A stretch of 64,000 nt of DNA from Apostichopus japonicus (lineage: Eukaryota > Echinodermata > Holothuroidea > Aspidochirotida > Stichopodidae). Each line of letters begins with the position of its first letter. Position 1 is the stretch's first letter. Positions 23,204-34,850 of the stretch are shown here, in pieces. The position numbers were made by a program, and so were the translations under genes. The stretch spans positions 12,887,111 to 12,951,110 of the forward strand of contig NC_092576.1 in assembly GCF_037975245.1 (NCBI RefSeq), written 5' to 3'. The notes beneath the pieces were generated by a model. That model was not told where the DNA came from and searched no databases. It was given only the letters and a program-made list of their open reading frames with translations.

Positions 23204-25159
23204 CGCTGATATATATTACTATATATTCAAGACTATTAGCCGTCTTAGTTGTTTTGTTAAGTTCGTTCATTGTGATATTTGACAATTTCTCCTTGCTTTT
23301 GTTTACTCTTTTCGTTTCGTTTTTCTTGATGCCTAATTCAATTCCATAATGTATAACTCATTTAATTTGCACTATACGATCATGGTAAAGAAAGGTAACA
23401 TGAAAATGCTTTCATTTAGTGAATTACAATAACATCAGCAAGAACTGGTAGATATGTTGTATCATATCAGCAGAACCGACTTTTTCAGTATGTATTACTC
23501 TATTTAAATCAGTTTTATTTTGTAATATAAACATAGCCTTTCCATTCTTTGTCTTGATGTTTTACTCGAGGTACTCAGAAATCAGCTTTCAATTTTTCCT
23601 TCCTCGTAATTACATCTTTGGAGTTTCGCTCTAAGCTGTCACAACACACGCCGACATTTACCGTTAATCAGTTCTACTTTCCTTTTAAATCAGCATTGCA
23701 AAAAATGTATATTAATAAAAGACACTTCCCTATCTTTTGATTTAAGTTCATTAAACAAAGATTAAAACTCTGAATATTCATTTTTTTTTAGTCAGACTAA
23801 ACATGATGCCAATTCAAACAAGCTTTGTTTTGAACAAAGAAAGTTCATAAAAATTGGCCGTGAATGCGCACTCTTACTTTCTATCGAAGCGAAACAGTTG
23901 CGAAACTCATTATACTTGATTGTTTATAACAAAATGAAATCAACAGAACACTTTCGAGGTGGATACTCTTTCTTAATAATACAACGAAACCAACATATCT
24001 ATTTTTAACCATTCAAACACTAACACTAATATACAGTCCTTCTCAATGCGCACTCTTACTCTCTGTTGAAGCAAAACAGTTGCGAAACTCATTATACTTG
24101 AATGTTTATACAAAATGAAAACAACAGAACACTTTCGAGGTGGATACTCTTTCTTTTCAATTGAATTTGGAGTTGAAAATCTGTTAATGTTTAGCAGGAG
24201 GTTGTAAGGTGTGCCTAAGCACACATATGACTTTGATCAGCTTAATTGCTTCAAAAGTCTACTTCATAATATTGTGCCCTCGCCCGTGAAGCTAGACAAC
24301 CCACTACGTTTTAGGGTGTACAGTATGAGGGGTGTGAAGCAACAGTTTTGTTTGATAGTTGGTCGATGATTGATAAGAGTACAATATATCATCCCCAGTA
24401 CACAACCTGCAGGGATGAGATCATAGGTTACATAAATTATTTGACTTCAAAACACACCCTCACCCGGTCATATCTTGGAGCTCTAGTACTTGTGTACTAT
24501 AACTTGAAAAAGTTGTCTTATATATGATGTCGGCACAGTAACCCGTAAAGGTTGGGGTTGCTCATGTGCCACGGCCTGAATACTCACCTGATTGGATTAC
24601 TATTCCTTGCGAAAGTCATTACAAACATTTTAAAGCTTTATTTGATAGCACTACTGGCTCTACTCTGCGTGGATTAAAACTTACTGTCAATTTACGACTT
24701 CCGCGGTGTTCTCGACCATCGAGTAACGAAGTGCCGAACGAAGCGTCAGTACATATAGAATACCAATTCTTTACGTGTCAATGCTGTATAAATAGTTTCA
24801 CATAGTTATCAGCGCAGTTAATTAGTATTGTAACTTGAAAATGATCTACTGCATGACAAGACCAATGCCAATTAAATTACACTCAGAGCAATAATGCCAC
24901 TCTAGCAATTGATGTAACTCACAAATGCATAAACAATATTTCGAGCATTTACAGTATCTACGGAACACGGTGAGGTGACATTGGAAATTAGCCAAGTTCC
25001 ACAATTTTGATCAAACTGATAAGATAATGTAGAGTACTACATAGCATGTGTTTCGTACGTGAATTTGTCTGAATATTCTAATCAGCTGCAACTATAGTGT
25101 CCTAAATGTTTGGTCTAAGATTACGCGCGAGAAATCACTACTTCAAAGAACACCGCCTA
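23204..25159. other. Intergenic with a 180-bp tandem duplication
   Basis: No gene recognised. A frame at 24566-24805 (begins MPRPEYSPDWITIPCE) on the plus strand could be retrotransposon debris but has no diagnostic motif. Confidence 0.35.
23865..24157. repeat. Tandem duplication, about 180-bp offset
   Basis: The segment 'tgcgcactcttact...cgaggtggatactctttctt' starting at about 23866 is repeated from about 24045 with a few substitutions and one indel. Confidence 0.8.
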
Positions 25160-26178
25160 TGAGTTGCGTTCACCAAAGTCCAGGAAGCCCAGCTCCGTGA
25201 ACAAACAGCCAGATGCGCGATTGAGTTCGTCAAAGCAAACAATCCTGGGTGACAGCCAAAATCCGCTACCCAAGGTATTTTAAAAAGACTAAAAAAAATC
25301 ATCGAACTGAAACTATAATCCTGAAATAATGCAGCAAAACTTATGTGTCATAAAAAACGGCTGGACTGATTCGACCTTTCGTTTTACACTGTGTAATCAG
25401 ATGCAAAGGAGCCAGGTGTGTTTACCCCAACGAACAATGTGATTCAAAACAGTTTGAACAAGAAAAGAAACAAAATAAGAACTTTCTATAATTTTTGTGT
25501 TTTAAATTCACTACCAAAACGATAGAATAAGAAGTGTCTGAAACTGCGTCCGGGATTCGCCTCTGGTACCGTCACCAGTGCTTTGAGCTGCATTCCAAAA
25601 AATTAAAAAAAGCAATATCTGGGTCTGACTTGTTTAAAAGTGCAACGATTTTAATAACAAATGCATGAAACAGCTGCTTCTTCGAATTTCGTCCATTGAC
25701 ACATATCACAAGTTTAACTAGTAAAAAAGGGTCAGGGTATGTATGCGAGGTGCCAAAATCCAGGAAAAAAGGTAAACAATATTTTGTCAAATGATGAGGT
25801 GGTTGTGGTCCATGTAGATACCAATAATGTGCAGAAGGTGTCACTCGATATTATTCGTTCCAGGTATCACGAATTGCTGTGTCGCATAGCATCAACCCGT
25901 GCTAAAGTTGTCATCTGTAGTCTATTGCCAAGATTTGACAAGGTTTCCTGAGTAGTGGTGACTTGCTTTAGGTTTTCAAGATTGTGTATGGTTTTGACAC
26001 TGACTTTTTCATGTTTGCTAATAGTAGTTGTACCAGAGGTCATTGTCTTAAACTCAAACATTCACAAAGAAGGATTAATATTCGGCATAATATTTTTCTA
26101 ATTGGGTTAAACGGTTTGCCTGAGAAATTTCTACTTGCAAGTAGTGTGAATTGGATTCAGAATGCTTTTAGGGACTAG
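25160..26178 (+). pseudogene. Collapsed CR1-like non-LTR retrotransposon
   Basis: Three pieces in plus-strand order. (1) Near 25165-25265, a basic region leading to ILGDSQ, the GDS block of the SGNH esterase found in CR1-type ORF1. (2) At 25739-25951, VVVVHVDTNNVQ and AKVVICSLLPR, matching the G/D-TNN block and following strand of the same esterase. (3) At 25984-26178, RGHCLKLKHSQRRINIRHNIF...LNGLPEKF, matching the C-terminal tail after the reverse transcriptase in CR1/L2/Jockey-like ORF2. The whole reverse transcriptase is missing between (2) and (3), and stops and frame changes abound, so this is a deleted, dead copy. Confidence 0.55.
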
Positions 26179-27697
26179 CATTTCACTCCTGGTCCTTTTC
26201 TTTTCTATACACTTAAATAAACACCGTTCTCAGTCTCTGCACTTCAATACAAATTAAATGTACAGACAGCTCAATAAGAGGTATCCTCCTAAAAGTCAAT
26301 AACCTTATCACTTGGGTCATGGTCCATTCCAATTAATTATTAATAAAAAAGATTTGCATATTGCGGGGCAATGGTAATATCGAATATGATTTTCATCTAC
26401 CTCAGTATTTGAGAAAGTGGTTAGATGCTAACTGTGTATACTATTGATGACATTATTTGGCGTATCTGGGATGTGATATAAAGTTTAACTTACGCAACTG
26501 AGATGTTATTATCAAAGCTAATAATTATGTATTGCTATTTAGTGTAAAGAATGCTGCTGAACTGTAAAAGTCCAATATTTCTATAGGAGTCAATTTTTAG
26601 TTAACATGCTTTTATTTAAGTCTTATAAACTAAGAGGAATTGCGTAAAACGTTAGACGTAGATTCAACTTAAACACTCTGGCAGCATAAATAAGAGAATG
26701 ATCGTTACCAACAGTCAGTTAGCTAATCCTTAAACACATTTTTATAAGTAAAAAAACCTAACGACACTTTCGTTTTCCTGTCTTAAGGGAGTGTATTATC
26801 AAATATAACTCTTTATTTATGTATGTGACTAAACAAAAAGCTATGTTGGACGAAGGTGGGGCAAGCACACCCACCCCCCCAAAAAAGAGACCTTTACTCA
26901 AGTGATAGGTTATCGAAGGCTTGGTGGGGTATTGCTCATGGAGCTGTGGATACTATGTGGCTGCTTCAAGAGGCTGTCGGGTAAAATGAACAGCCACAAG
27001 CTCAGAAAATGAAAATTATTTTTAGGTCAGTGACAAAATAAACAAGTTAAGTTACGGATGTGGTAGTGTAAAGAGCATCCATCAACATAACCTCGGACAC
27101 CAATCATCAACTATAGTATACGTACTAATGAGCAAGATGTTCTACGAATCTTCGCGTTATTACGAAGCATTGTATAACAGCCATGAACACACGTGGCAAA
27201 TTGGGCAGGGAAAATATGTATCACTTAATAGATTTTGAAATTTATCGCTTCAATTTGGGCATGTTTCAAAGTAAATGTTCGTTTTTTTTTAAAGTAGATC
27301 TACCTTAAGTCGATAATCTACCTTAAATCGATTAACCTACCTTGAATCTACAAAATCAATTTTGTAACCCATTCTGTAATACAATGAAGGCAAACTGATA
27401 ACAATAACAACGGACGTAATAAATTCAAATTCAAATCAAAATATCTCGAACTGTAATTTTGCTATATATTTATATATTTTATTTGTAGAAGAACCGTCTT
27501 TTTGCCTTATGTCTCTCAGAATCTTGTAAATCTGTCATTGTTTTCCATACATATTGAAACTTTTGTATATACTATATAATGAAAAATACATTGCAGTTTT
27601 TTTTTTTTTCAATTGCAATAGAAGTATAAATGGCTGGTTAGAGTCGTGTGAGAAAAGATGGTGAATAATTTTAATAAATATGGAACTTCGTACTTAC
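26179..27697. other. Intron or 3' region of the Ig-domain gene
   Basis: No exon recognised, although the phase-1 donor at 27698 requires at least one more exon on the minus strand. Contains short repeated words 'ctaccttaa.tcgat' near 27300-27350. Confidence 0.35.
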
Positions 27698-29384
27698 CAA
27701 AAAACTTTAGCTGGGCTTGTTTTATGATTTGCGAACCACGTTTCGGTGTCAACATACAGTATATACTTCCGAGAGCAGTACTATATTCAACGAACGACGA
27801 TAAATTGAACAGGACGTTGTTATGACAAGTTTTACTAGACGATAAAACCGGTGAAATTTCATTTCCGTAAATGAACCACAAAACTTGAGTGAAATCATTC
27901 CTGCCACTAACACGGCAGCTGATTGTGTGATTTCGAGTCGGTTCAACACTTGCAACTGATGGTAACATTTTATCATCTAACGACACTGAAAAATCTATGG
28001 AAGAAATAAAAAAAATACAATATTTAAACATTGCACATTATGGTTTCCTCATCCCGATAACATTTCATACCATTTGGCTATCTAACTTGCGTACAAACAT
28101 CATAACTTATTCAAAGAATATACAGCGTATTCTTAACTGACTGACGAATTCCACTGCCTTTAATTACACTCTTTATGCATTATTGTTCAGTTACATTAAT
28201 TTGTGTTTTAACAGAGTGTTTTAGCGTAGTTCAACTACTATTATCAACATGTGCTGCTTTAAAATCTCACGATTTTTGTGACATTATTCCATTTAAGTGC
28301 TATATTTTAAAAGTTTAAAAATACCACAAAATTTAAACTTGACTTAACTTGAATGTAATCATATTGAAAATCAAACTGTTCTAAAGCAACGTACCGACAA
28401 CATGAACACAGTATTGCACTACCGTCATTCCACTCTCCTTGCACAAATAGATTCCTTCATCTAGTAATTGAATATTTCTCATAAAGAGGTCATAATTATT
28501 CTCTCCAATGCTGATGTTCTTAGACTCTGTCAAAGCCACCCTTCTCGTGTATAAATATTCATCATTCCTCAACCATACTGCTTTATCGATATTTGTTGCA
28601 TTGCATGTCAGCTTTATTTCTTCTCCAGAAGTTGCTAACAGTGAAACGTTTTCACAATCTTTCTCGAGGAAATATTCACCAACACATCCTGTGGGATAAG
28701 TTACAAAGAGCACAGTTGGGCAAATTTGATCAATTATTATGCTACTTTAAAGTAAACCATTGTCTTTCTTTGCCACTAGTCACCAGATCGACTGTAGATA
28801 GTTTGACCACTGTTCATTGTTTTTTTTTTAATTTTTAGCCTGTGTTGAGTCACAACCGTTCACTTAAGCATCTACAGTCCCAAATATTACAAGCTCTTAC
28901 GTTACACTATAGGTACACTTCATTGCAAATTAATTAAATAATTTCCTTTCTATGCAAGAAATGTTGTCTACGAGTCAAAGAAATTCAAAGGCATTTAGAT
29001 ACCTTGATATTCAAATATCGAATATTTTGTTGCGTGCATGATAGCTCAACAGAATTCAGAATGTTACCGGATTTGGTCGTTGTTAACAAATATTTAACGT
29101 GTTTAGTCTTATCCGAAGTTACACTAACTACTTTAAATTAAAATCCTATTTACTAATTTCTATGACGCTTCCTGGTTCTACAAATCTACACGAAAAATCA
29201 CAAACAAAGTTTTCGTAAGATGATAAAAAAGTATTTTTGAAAGATTCCTAATTTAACAGTGCTTTTCATATGAAGAAACACAAGTAAAAAACTTACCATT
29301 AATCGTTGCGCTATCAGAAATGGCGAGGTAAACAGGATAGAAAAAAGTTATAATGCACACTAAATGGAGAGTTTCAACTGCCAT
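27698..29384 (-). CDS. Signal-peptide plus two-Ig-domain protein (partial)
   Basis: Three minus-strand exons: 29384-29297 (ATG; hydrophobic leader with core LVCIITFFYPVYLAI), 28688-28395 and 27994-27698. All junctions are GT/AG and all introns are phase 1, the usual rule for Ig modules. Exon 2 (98 codons) is an Ig domain: KLTCNAT, VWLRND, then LDEGIYLC, i.e. Cys, Trp and the D.G.Y.C block. Exon 3 (99 codons) is a second, more divergent Ig domain: ISCRVSG, VLWFIYG, SIYCML. Several N-glycosylation sequons fit a secreted or surface protein. The last donor (G|GTAAGT after 27698) leads to exons I could not find, so a membrane anchor or more Ig domains may follow; read-through would add about 27 residues and stop. 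A receptor or adhesion role is inference. Confidence 0.8.
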
Positions 29385-30118
29385 ATTACAGGCAGTAATC
29401 ATTACAATGTTGAACTTTCTCACACTATCTGCATGCTAACATGGCGACATACTGCAGTTGCTGATCTAAGTTGTGTGAATATGGGCGTGAAAGATTCAGT
29501 CTGGTTGATAGATCATTGAATCAAAAGTAAAACTGCCTTATTGGCGCTATTTGTACAAATCATTGTAGAGGTTTCATGGGTATTGTAAAATAAAATTAAC
29601 CTTTACATGTGTTCAAATTTGGCAAAGTGTCAAGATTGATATGTTATAACGATGTTTCTGTTGTTAAACCTCTGTGACTGTGATTGGGTTATATCACACA
29701 CTGAACCCATGCTTCAGTTAAAGAGATATATGATATATTTAGTTTACGGTTAGATAGTACATGTTTTTGTGGTGCATGTGTTAAACACTGGATATATGCC
29801 TCATTTCATGAGGTCTAGGATAAACTGAATACATAGTACACAATAAAATGAAACTGGTTTGATTGTAGGTGGGTTGCATCACACACTGAACACAATAAAA
29901 TCACTGGCGAATTGTTTAAATCTATAGGAGAAAGTCACTTTTCAACAAACATTATGATAAATTACAAGCTATGCAATAGTTACATAGACATGAAAGGTCA
30001 CGACATGTTGATCATTCAACCAGTTTTGCCTATGTCATCAAAGTCACAGTTAGTTCATTAAGTAATAGCTTAAAGTATAAAGTGATTCCACATTGTTCCA
30101 TCGTGAACGTACTTGTAC
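29385..30118. other. Upstream region of Ig-domain gene
   Basis: Likely holds the promoter of the minus-strand Ig-domain gene, but no core element is distinctive. No other feature seen up to the outer transposon boundary at 30119. Confidence 0.35.
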
Positions 30119-30415
30119 TACTCTCTTAAAATGAGAGACTGAAATTTCAGTCTAATCGACTGAAATTTCAGTCTAATGATGGATGGGATAAGGGATCAGA
30201 CTACTTAGACTGAATTCCAGTCTGAAATGTAAAGACTGAAGGTCAGTCTTAATTAGACTAAATACTCTTCAGTCTAATAGACTGAAAATCAAACCACTTT
30301 AGACTGAACAGTCAGCAGTTTAGACTGATTTATTGCAGCACCAGTCTTAATAAGATTGAATACTTTCAGTCTATTAGACTGATATCAGACTGAACAGTCG
30401 GTCCTTTAGACTGAA
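30119..30415. repeat. Left terminal and subterminal palindromic repeats
   Basis: After the TIR come two direct copies of the perfect palindrome AGACTGAAATTTCAGTCT or its inner part, followed by at least eight further AGACTGA / TCAGTCT words with variable spacing. These are candidate transposase-binding sites of the outer transposon. The right-end partner is at about 55380-55585. Confidence 0.75.
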
Positions 30416-30993
30416 TTATTACACATCACAGCTATACTGTCAATTTTATAAACTGCAAATTCTGGATTGAACAAGCTTTTCTATAGATCCTCCGTGTTGG
30501 CTAAGTGCTGGAATTCTTCAATAAAGATGCAGTTAAGGTCATCAAGACAACATGATCTGTTAATGCAGGGGAATTTACTGAAACGTGCTACTTCATGGAG
30601 TGACTTCACCTTCACATCCAATCATGTTAGGCTATAAAGACCAGAAAATCATTGTGACAGTCACACACAAAGTACATTAAAAATGGTATTCCATCAAGAA
30701 ATATAATTGTCAATATCCACCGAACTGTAATTTTATTCCCACTAACCCACTTATATATTCTTATATAATTTTTAATATATTAAAAAAAAAAAACAGAAAT
30801 CAAAACTACAATATTCTGAGGGATGTTCAACAAAACATGTTATCTTTGCAACAAACGTTCAAATTATAAGATACTTTACATAACAGTGACATATTTTCAG
30901 TTCAATATTAATCTGTCAAATTTCTGCTTGAATTGGGCCATCTAAAATGTTCTTTAATTTTTTTGGAAAGGATTAGGTGAGCTGAGAACAGAT
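30416..30993. other. Outer-element interior, nothing definite
   Basis: AT-rich non-coding sequence within the outer transposon. Confidence 0.35.
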
Positions 30994-31096
30994 CAGTGGT
31001 GTCGCCAATGGGTGGCCTGGGGAATCCCTCCCCCGAGAAGGAATTCACAAATAGACATATCACCAACCAAGATTCAAATGTCTGGCAACACCACTG
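30994..31096. mobile_element. Short hAT-like miniature element
   Basis: Ends CAGTGGTGTCGCC and (inverted) CAGTGGTGTTGCC, 103 bp, non-coding. The flanks 'gaacagat' and 'taacagaa' are only partly alike, so the target duplication is uncertain. Confidence 0.5.
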
Positions 31097-32789
31097 TAAC
31101 AGAAAGCACTTTAAATTCTTTGTATGTCACCACCAGGTGGTAATACCCTGGAATTCATTGACAACACAGCTGTAAATTGAGTCGTTATATACCCAGCTGA
31201 TCCCATCTCCCGATCTTACTGAACTTTAAATTTTCCACTGTAAAGGATATAGTAACTATACGATCCTGCCTTTACAAAAGGGATATGATGGAAACACGAC
31301 GATAGTACAATGGATCTGGTACATTGCCTTTTTCCAGATGTGAATCATTAATGTATAGTAGCAACAATTTTCTTAGAATGATTTCAAAATGGGGAAAATA
31401 TATGACAAATTTTCAGCAGGTTATTTATAAAATATTAGGAATGGTCAAACTATATATCAGTGCGGTGAACATTTAATACTTTGTGTTTCAATGATATAGA
31501 TTGGCGATTGCTGAAAGTCATTATCCAGCACACACAAAACAAAATGTTACAAGCAAGCAGTTGACAGAATGGCACAAACTTCATAATGGCTATTAGATAA
31601 ACATGAATTATTATATACTGTATTCACGATTTCATGATATGGCATTCATATAAAGCAAATTTGTATGCAAAAACAGTACATGTGACTATTATACCACCCT
31701 CAATTATTTCTTAACTTTCTGATAGTAATCATATATAGTGATTTTGATTGGGATTTCAATCAAATTTTAAAGTTTTATAAATTATCTCACGTGAATCCTT
31801 TAATGTCGGCCTCTAGCTGAAAAAAAAATGTCACTCGAGAGTCGACTAAAAAATTGAAAACAGTTTTGACTCATTACATCACTAAAATTTAAAAAAAATG
31901 GGGGGGGGAATAATGAGGAAAGGATATTCTCAAATGGAATTTTCTACAGTTACTGACTTTATAATAATCAGGTTACTTGCTTTTCATGGAACAAATTATG
32001 GAATATTGTGCACAATAAATAATATTAGCTTAATTAATTGCTTAATTAAATAAACCTTCAACATAGTGAGTGCAGTGAAATGTAGGAACATTAAAGTAAA
32101 CATTAAAATAACATGCTCGAAAAATCATACAACAAAGTTTTTTTGGCAACTAGGTGTTTGTTTAATTACATTCATAATTAGATCAGTATCATTAAAAAAC
32201 ATTTTTAAAAACCAAAAATCAATTAAATATTTATTTCTGGAGCCCTCCCTATTCATATAAAACTGTTTGTAAACTCCGGGTAATCAATTTAACGTTTTAG
32301 GGTATGTGTTAGTTACTCCTTAAAGGCATTGGAGACTTGTCCCAAACAGCATGCAGCCATCTGAAAAAGTTAACTTTCTGTTGCTTGCAAGTGATGTTTG
32401 TTCGTGTCGCTAAAAAAGACAGACAGTAATGAAACGTGATACCTTGATATCTTTAGCTGGACCTGAGATGTTCATCGCTGTATCGTTTATACACTGTAAT
32501 GTGGGTATTGACCGCAGCTGTATGTACTGACTGTACACTAGTGTCTAATTACCGACGGTAGCAAGCTGTGTTTGTATTTTCTGGGATCGATGGCAGTGTC
32601 TAGCACTTCTGTTACACCTCATTCGAAACTAGGTCAGATTACCGGCATTAGACGTTCTTTTTGCGCGAGTCTTCAAACCCTTTTAAAGCTACTCCATGCT
32701 GACACACGTGGTTCCGGACTACAGAGCAATTAAAAAGTAACATTCACTCCTTGAAGTAACTCCATGCTGGCTGCCCTTATAGATGTGGC
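31097..32789. other. Outer-element interior, nothing definite
   Basis: No coding exon recognised. It includes a G-run near 31902. The plus-strand frame at 32066-32260 is AT-rich and has no protein-like features. Confidence 0.35.
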
Positions 32790-33055
32790 ATGGATACGGA
32801 CGAGAGACTTCACTTCTGTTGGTTGCAAAATTCCATACACCATGGAAGCATGGAACTCACAAAACTAGTGTTGTAGAGGGGGAGCATAGTCTATGTTAAA
32901 CGTATGTTCTACGCCTCTGTCCCAGCTGGAATGGCCAGTTTATCTGCCACAATGAAGAATTGTTTGGGGTTCAATTCTGGTCCGAGAGATAGGATGAAAG
33001 GCTGCCAATATTGTCCTTGTCTGCCCTGTGCTGCACTCTCAATATCTGTGCCCTC
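32790..33055 (-). pseudogene. Decayed C-terminal part of the outer element's accessory gene
   Basis: Behind a good acceptor (caccaaacag before 33055) the minus strand reads PFILSLGPELNPKQFFIVADKLAIPAG in one frame. After a frame change and a short apparent loss near 32912, it reads HTFNIDYAPPLQH, a stop, then FCEFHASMVYGI. This is the same block order as the C-terminus of SAMD3-like proteins: IVV(S)G, then a (F)F.IVAD/VDK strand, then a ...FNI.Y...L..F..F segment. Compare MIAVDKVVV and YYVLNIQYPADS in the inner CACTA gene. The stop and frame change make it a pseudogene. Confidence 0.45.
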
Positions 33056-33667
33056 CTGTTTGGTGAAGATAAAAATAAATGTGATAAAGGACAAGCAATA
33101 TGGTATAAATCAAAACATTCTTAAAAAAAGATATGTTGAGAGGTAGAGAGACTAGACTAGAATAATATTTAGGAGAGAATGGAGAAACAAGAACATGACT
33201 GGCATTGTACAAAGGAGATATATCAATTCACGATAGGCAGCAATATGTCATCCATGGCGGGTGAGATGTGTTATGTGAAGGTGGATTCAAATTCAACCTA
33301 ACATTTATGGGTTATCATGTTGATTTTGGCAGGTACATGGTTACCAAGCAAGGTTTGTTGTTAGTTGTTTTCAGAAATTTCTCTTTTTAAGGATAAATTG
33401 TTCATGACATCTCCTGATTCCATTACATCAGCATAGAAAACCAGTGAACAAGGAATATGATTTACATTTTAGCCTACTGATTTCACTAATATGTCTATCT
33501 GCTTGTAAAAGAAACTGATTTCATAACATTAGTGAATGGTAATATTACTGTAAAATCTTATAATAAAGACTGATGGCCCACTATATGTTTAATAAAATAA
33601 TAAAAGCATACCAATTCTTTTCCAGTTTCCACATGATTTAAAAACAATGGTAATGGTTTAACAGAAT
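33056..33667. other. Outer-element interior
   Basis: AT-rich, no exon recognised. Precedes the tandem duplication that preserves the empty target site. Confidence 0.35.
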
Positions 33668-34016
33668 CGTGTTAGCTTCATGCTGTAATGGCTGTAGAAG
33701 TCACTACATTTTTTCAAATAATTAAGGGTGCTTACAATCTATGCATAATAGTACTGTGTTTTGCAATTTCTTGAGCATTATTATGTTCAAGTATTTGTTA
33801 TGAGGTTAACCTAGCCTAGATTCATTTGGGACGATCGAGTACATATTGCAGTCCTGACAAGCGTGCTTATTCGCCCGACGATTGGGTTCATATGCAGGGC
33901 AGGCGGGCTAATTTGCCCAACGATCTGGTACCGTGATAGCTTCATGCTGTAATGGCTGTAGCAGTCACTACATTTTTCAAATAATTAAGGGTGCTTACAA
34001 TCTATGCATAATAGTA
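33668..34016. repeat. Tandem duplication keeping the empty CACTA target site
   Basis: Copy 1 (about 33668-33935) runs without a break through 'gcataatagtactgtgtttt'. Copy 2 starts at about 33936 and is interrupted after 'gcataatagta' at 34016 by the CACTA element. It resumes at 54634 with 'tactgtgttttgc' and continues through the same words (ttcttgagcattattatg, gaggttaacctagcctag, gacgatcgagtacatattgc). The 2-bp TA is present once in copy 1 and on both sides of the insertion in copy 2. Confidence 0.9.
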
Positions 34017-34046
34017 CACTGTTAAAAAAAATTCTGTAAATTAACA

Positions 34047-34079
34047 GAAAACGATTGGAAAAAAAGTTTCCAATCGTTT
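34047..34079. repeat. Subterminal perfect hairpin
   Basis: AAACGATTGGAAA and TTTCCAATCGTTT form a perfect 13-bp inverted pair separated by about 6 bases, 30 bp inside the left CACTA end. It is a possible transposase-binding or structural element. Confidence 0.8.
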
Positions 34080-34159
34080 CCTGTTATTTTTACAGACAAT
34101 CTGTAAAAAGGAATTAACTGGAAAAATTCTGTTTTATTTAGCATTTTTCTCATGTATAT

Positions 34160-34850
34160 TTAACTGAATTCTTCTGATAAAATTACAATTTATTCCTGTT
34201 TGTTTACAGACAGTTTTATTGTGTTTTACTACCAAATTCTGTCTTTTTACAAGTTTTCGATGTTAATTTACCAAATCGTCTGATAAAATTACAATTTTTG
34301 TCTGTTTTTTTACAGACGGTTTTACTTCTAAATTCTGTCTTTTTACAAGTTTTCGATGTTAATTTACCAAATCGTCTGATAAAATTACAATTTTTGTCTG
34401 TCTTTTGCAGACGGTTTTACTTCTAAATTCTGTCTTTTTACAAGTTTTCGATGTTAATTTACCAAATCGTCTGATAAAATTACAATTTTTGTCTGTCTTT
34501 TGCAGACGGTTTTACTTCTAAATTCTGTCTTTTTACAAGTTTTCGATGTTAATTTACCAAATCGTCTGATAAAATTACAATTTTTGTCTGTTTTTTTGCA
34601 GACGGTTTTACTTCTAAATTCTGTCTTTTTACAAGTTTTCGATGTTAATTTACCAAATCATCTGATAAAATTACAATTTTTGTCTGTTTTTTTACAGACG
34701 GTTTTACTTCTAAATTCTGCCTTTTTACAAGTTTTCGATGTTAATTTACCAAATCGTCTGATAAAATTACAATGTTTGTCTGTTTTTTTACAGACGGTTT
34801 TACTCCTAAATCATGTCTTTTTTACAGGATTTTGATGTTAATCGTTTAGT
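34160..34850. repeat. Left subterminal satellite, 95-97-bp unit, about seven copies
   Basis: The word 'cgatgttaatttaccaaatc' recurs at spacings of 96, 95, 95, 96, 96 and 97 bp (34258, 34354, 34449, 34544, 34640, 34736, 34833). Each unit carries 'tttttacagacggttttact' or a 'tttgcagacgg' variant, which echoes the ACAG/CTGTAAA words of the element ends. The central copies are almost identical. A 111-codon plus-strand frame here is only the repeat read through and is not a gene. Confidence 0.9.

Noticed and set aside
24566-24805. 79-codon plus-strand frame MPRPEYSPDWITIP...
   Set aside because: Could be retrotransposon debris near the CR1-like remnant, but it has no diagnostic motif.
34500-34835. 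111-codon frame with a repeated 32-aa motif
   Set aside because: It results from the 95-97-bp satellite staying open in one frame over a few units. It breaks where unit length changes and lies in the non-coding end of a transposon.
34160-34850. Regularly spaced repeats that might be mistaken for a CRISPR array
   Set aside because: Units are contiguous without unique spacers, 95-97 bp long, in an intron-bearing eukaryotic genome.
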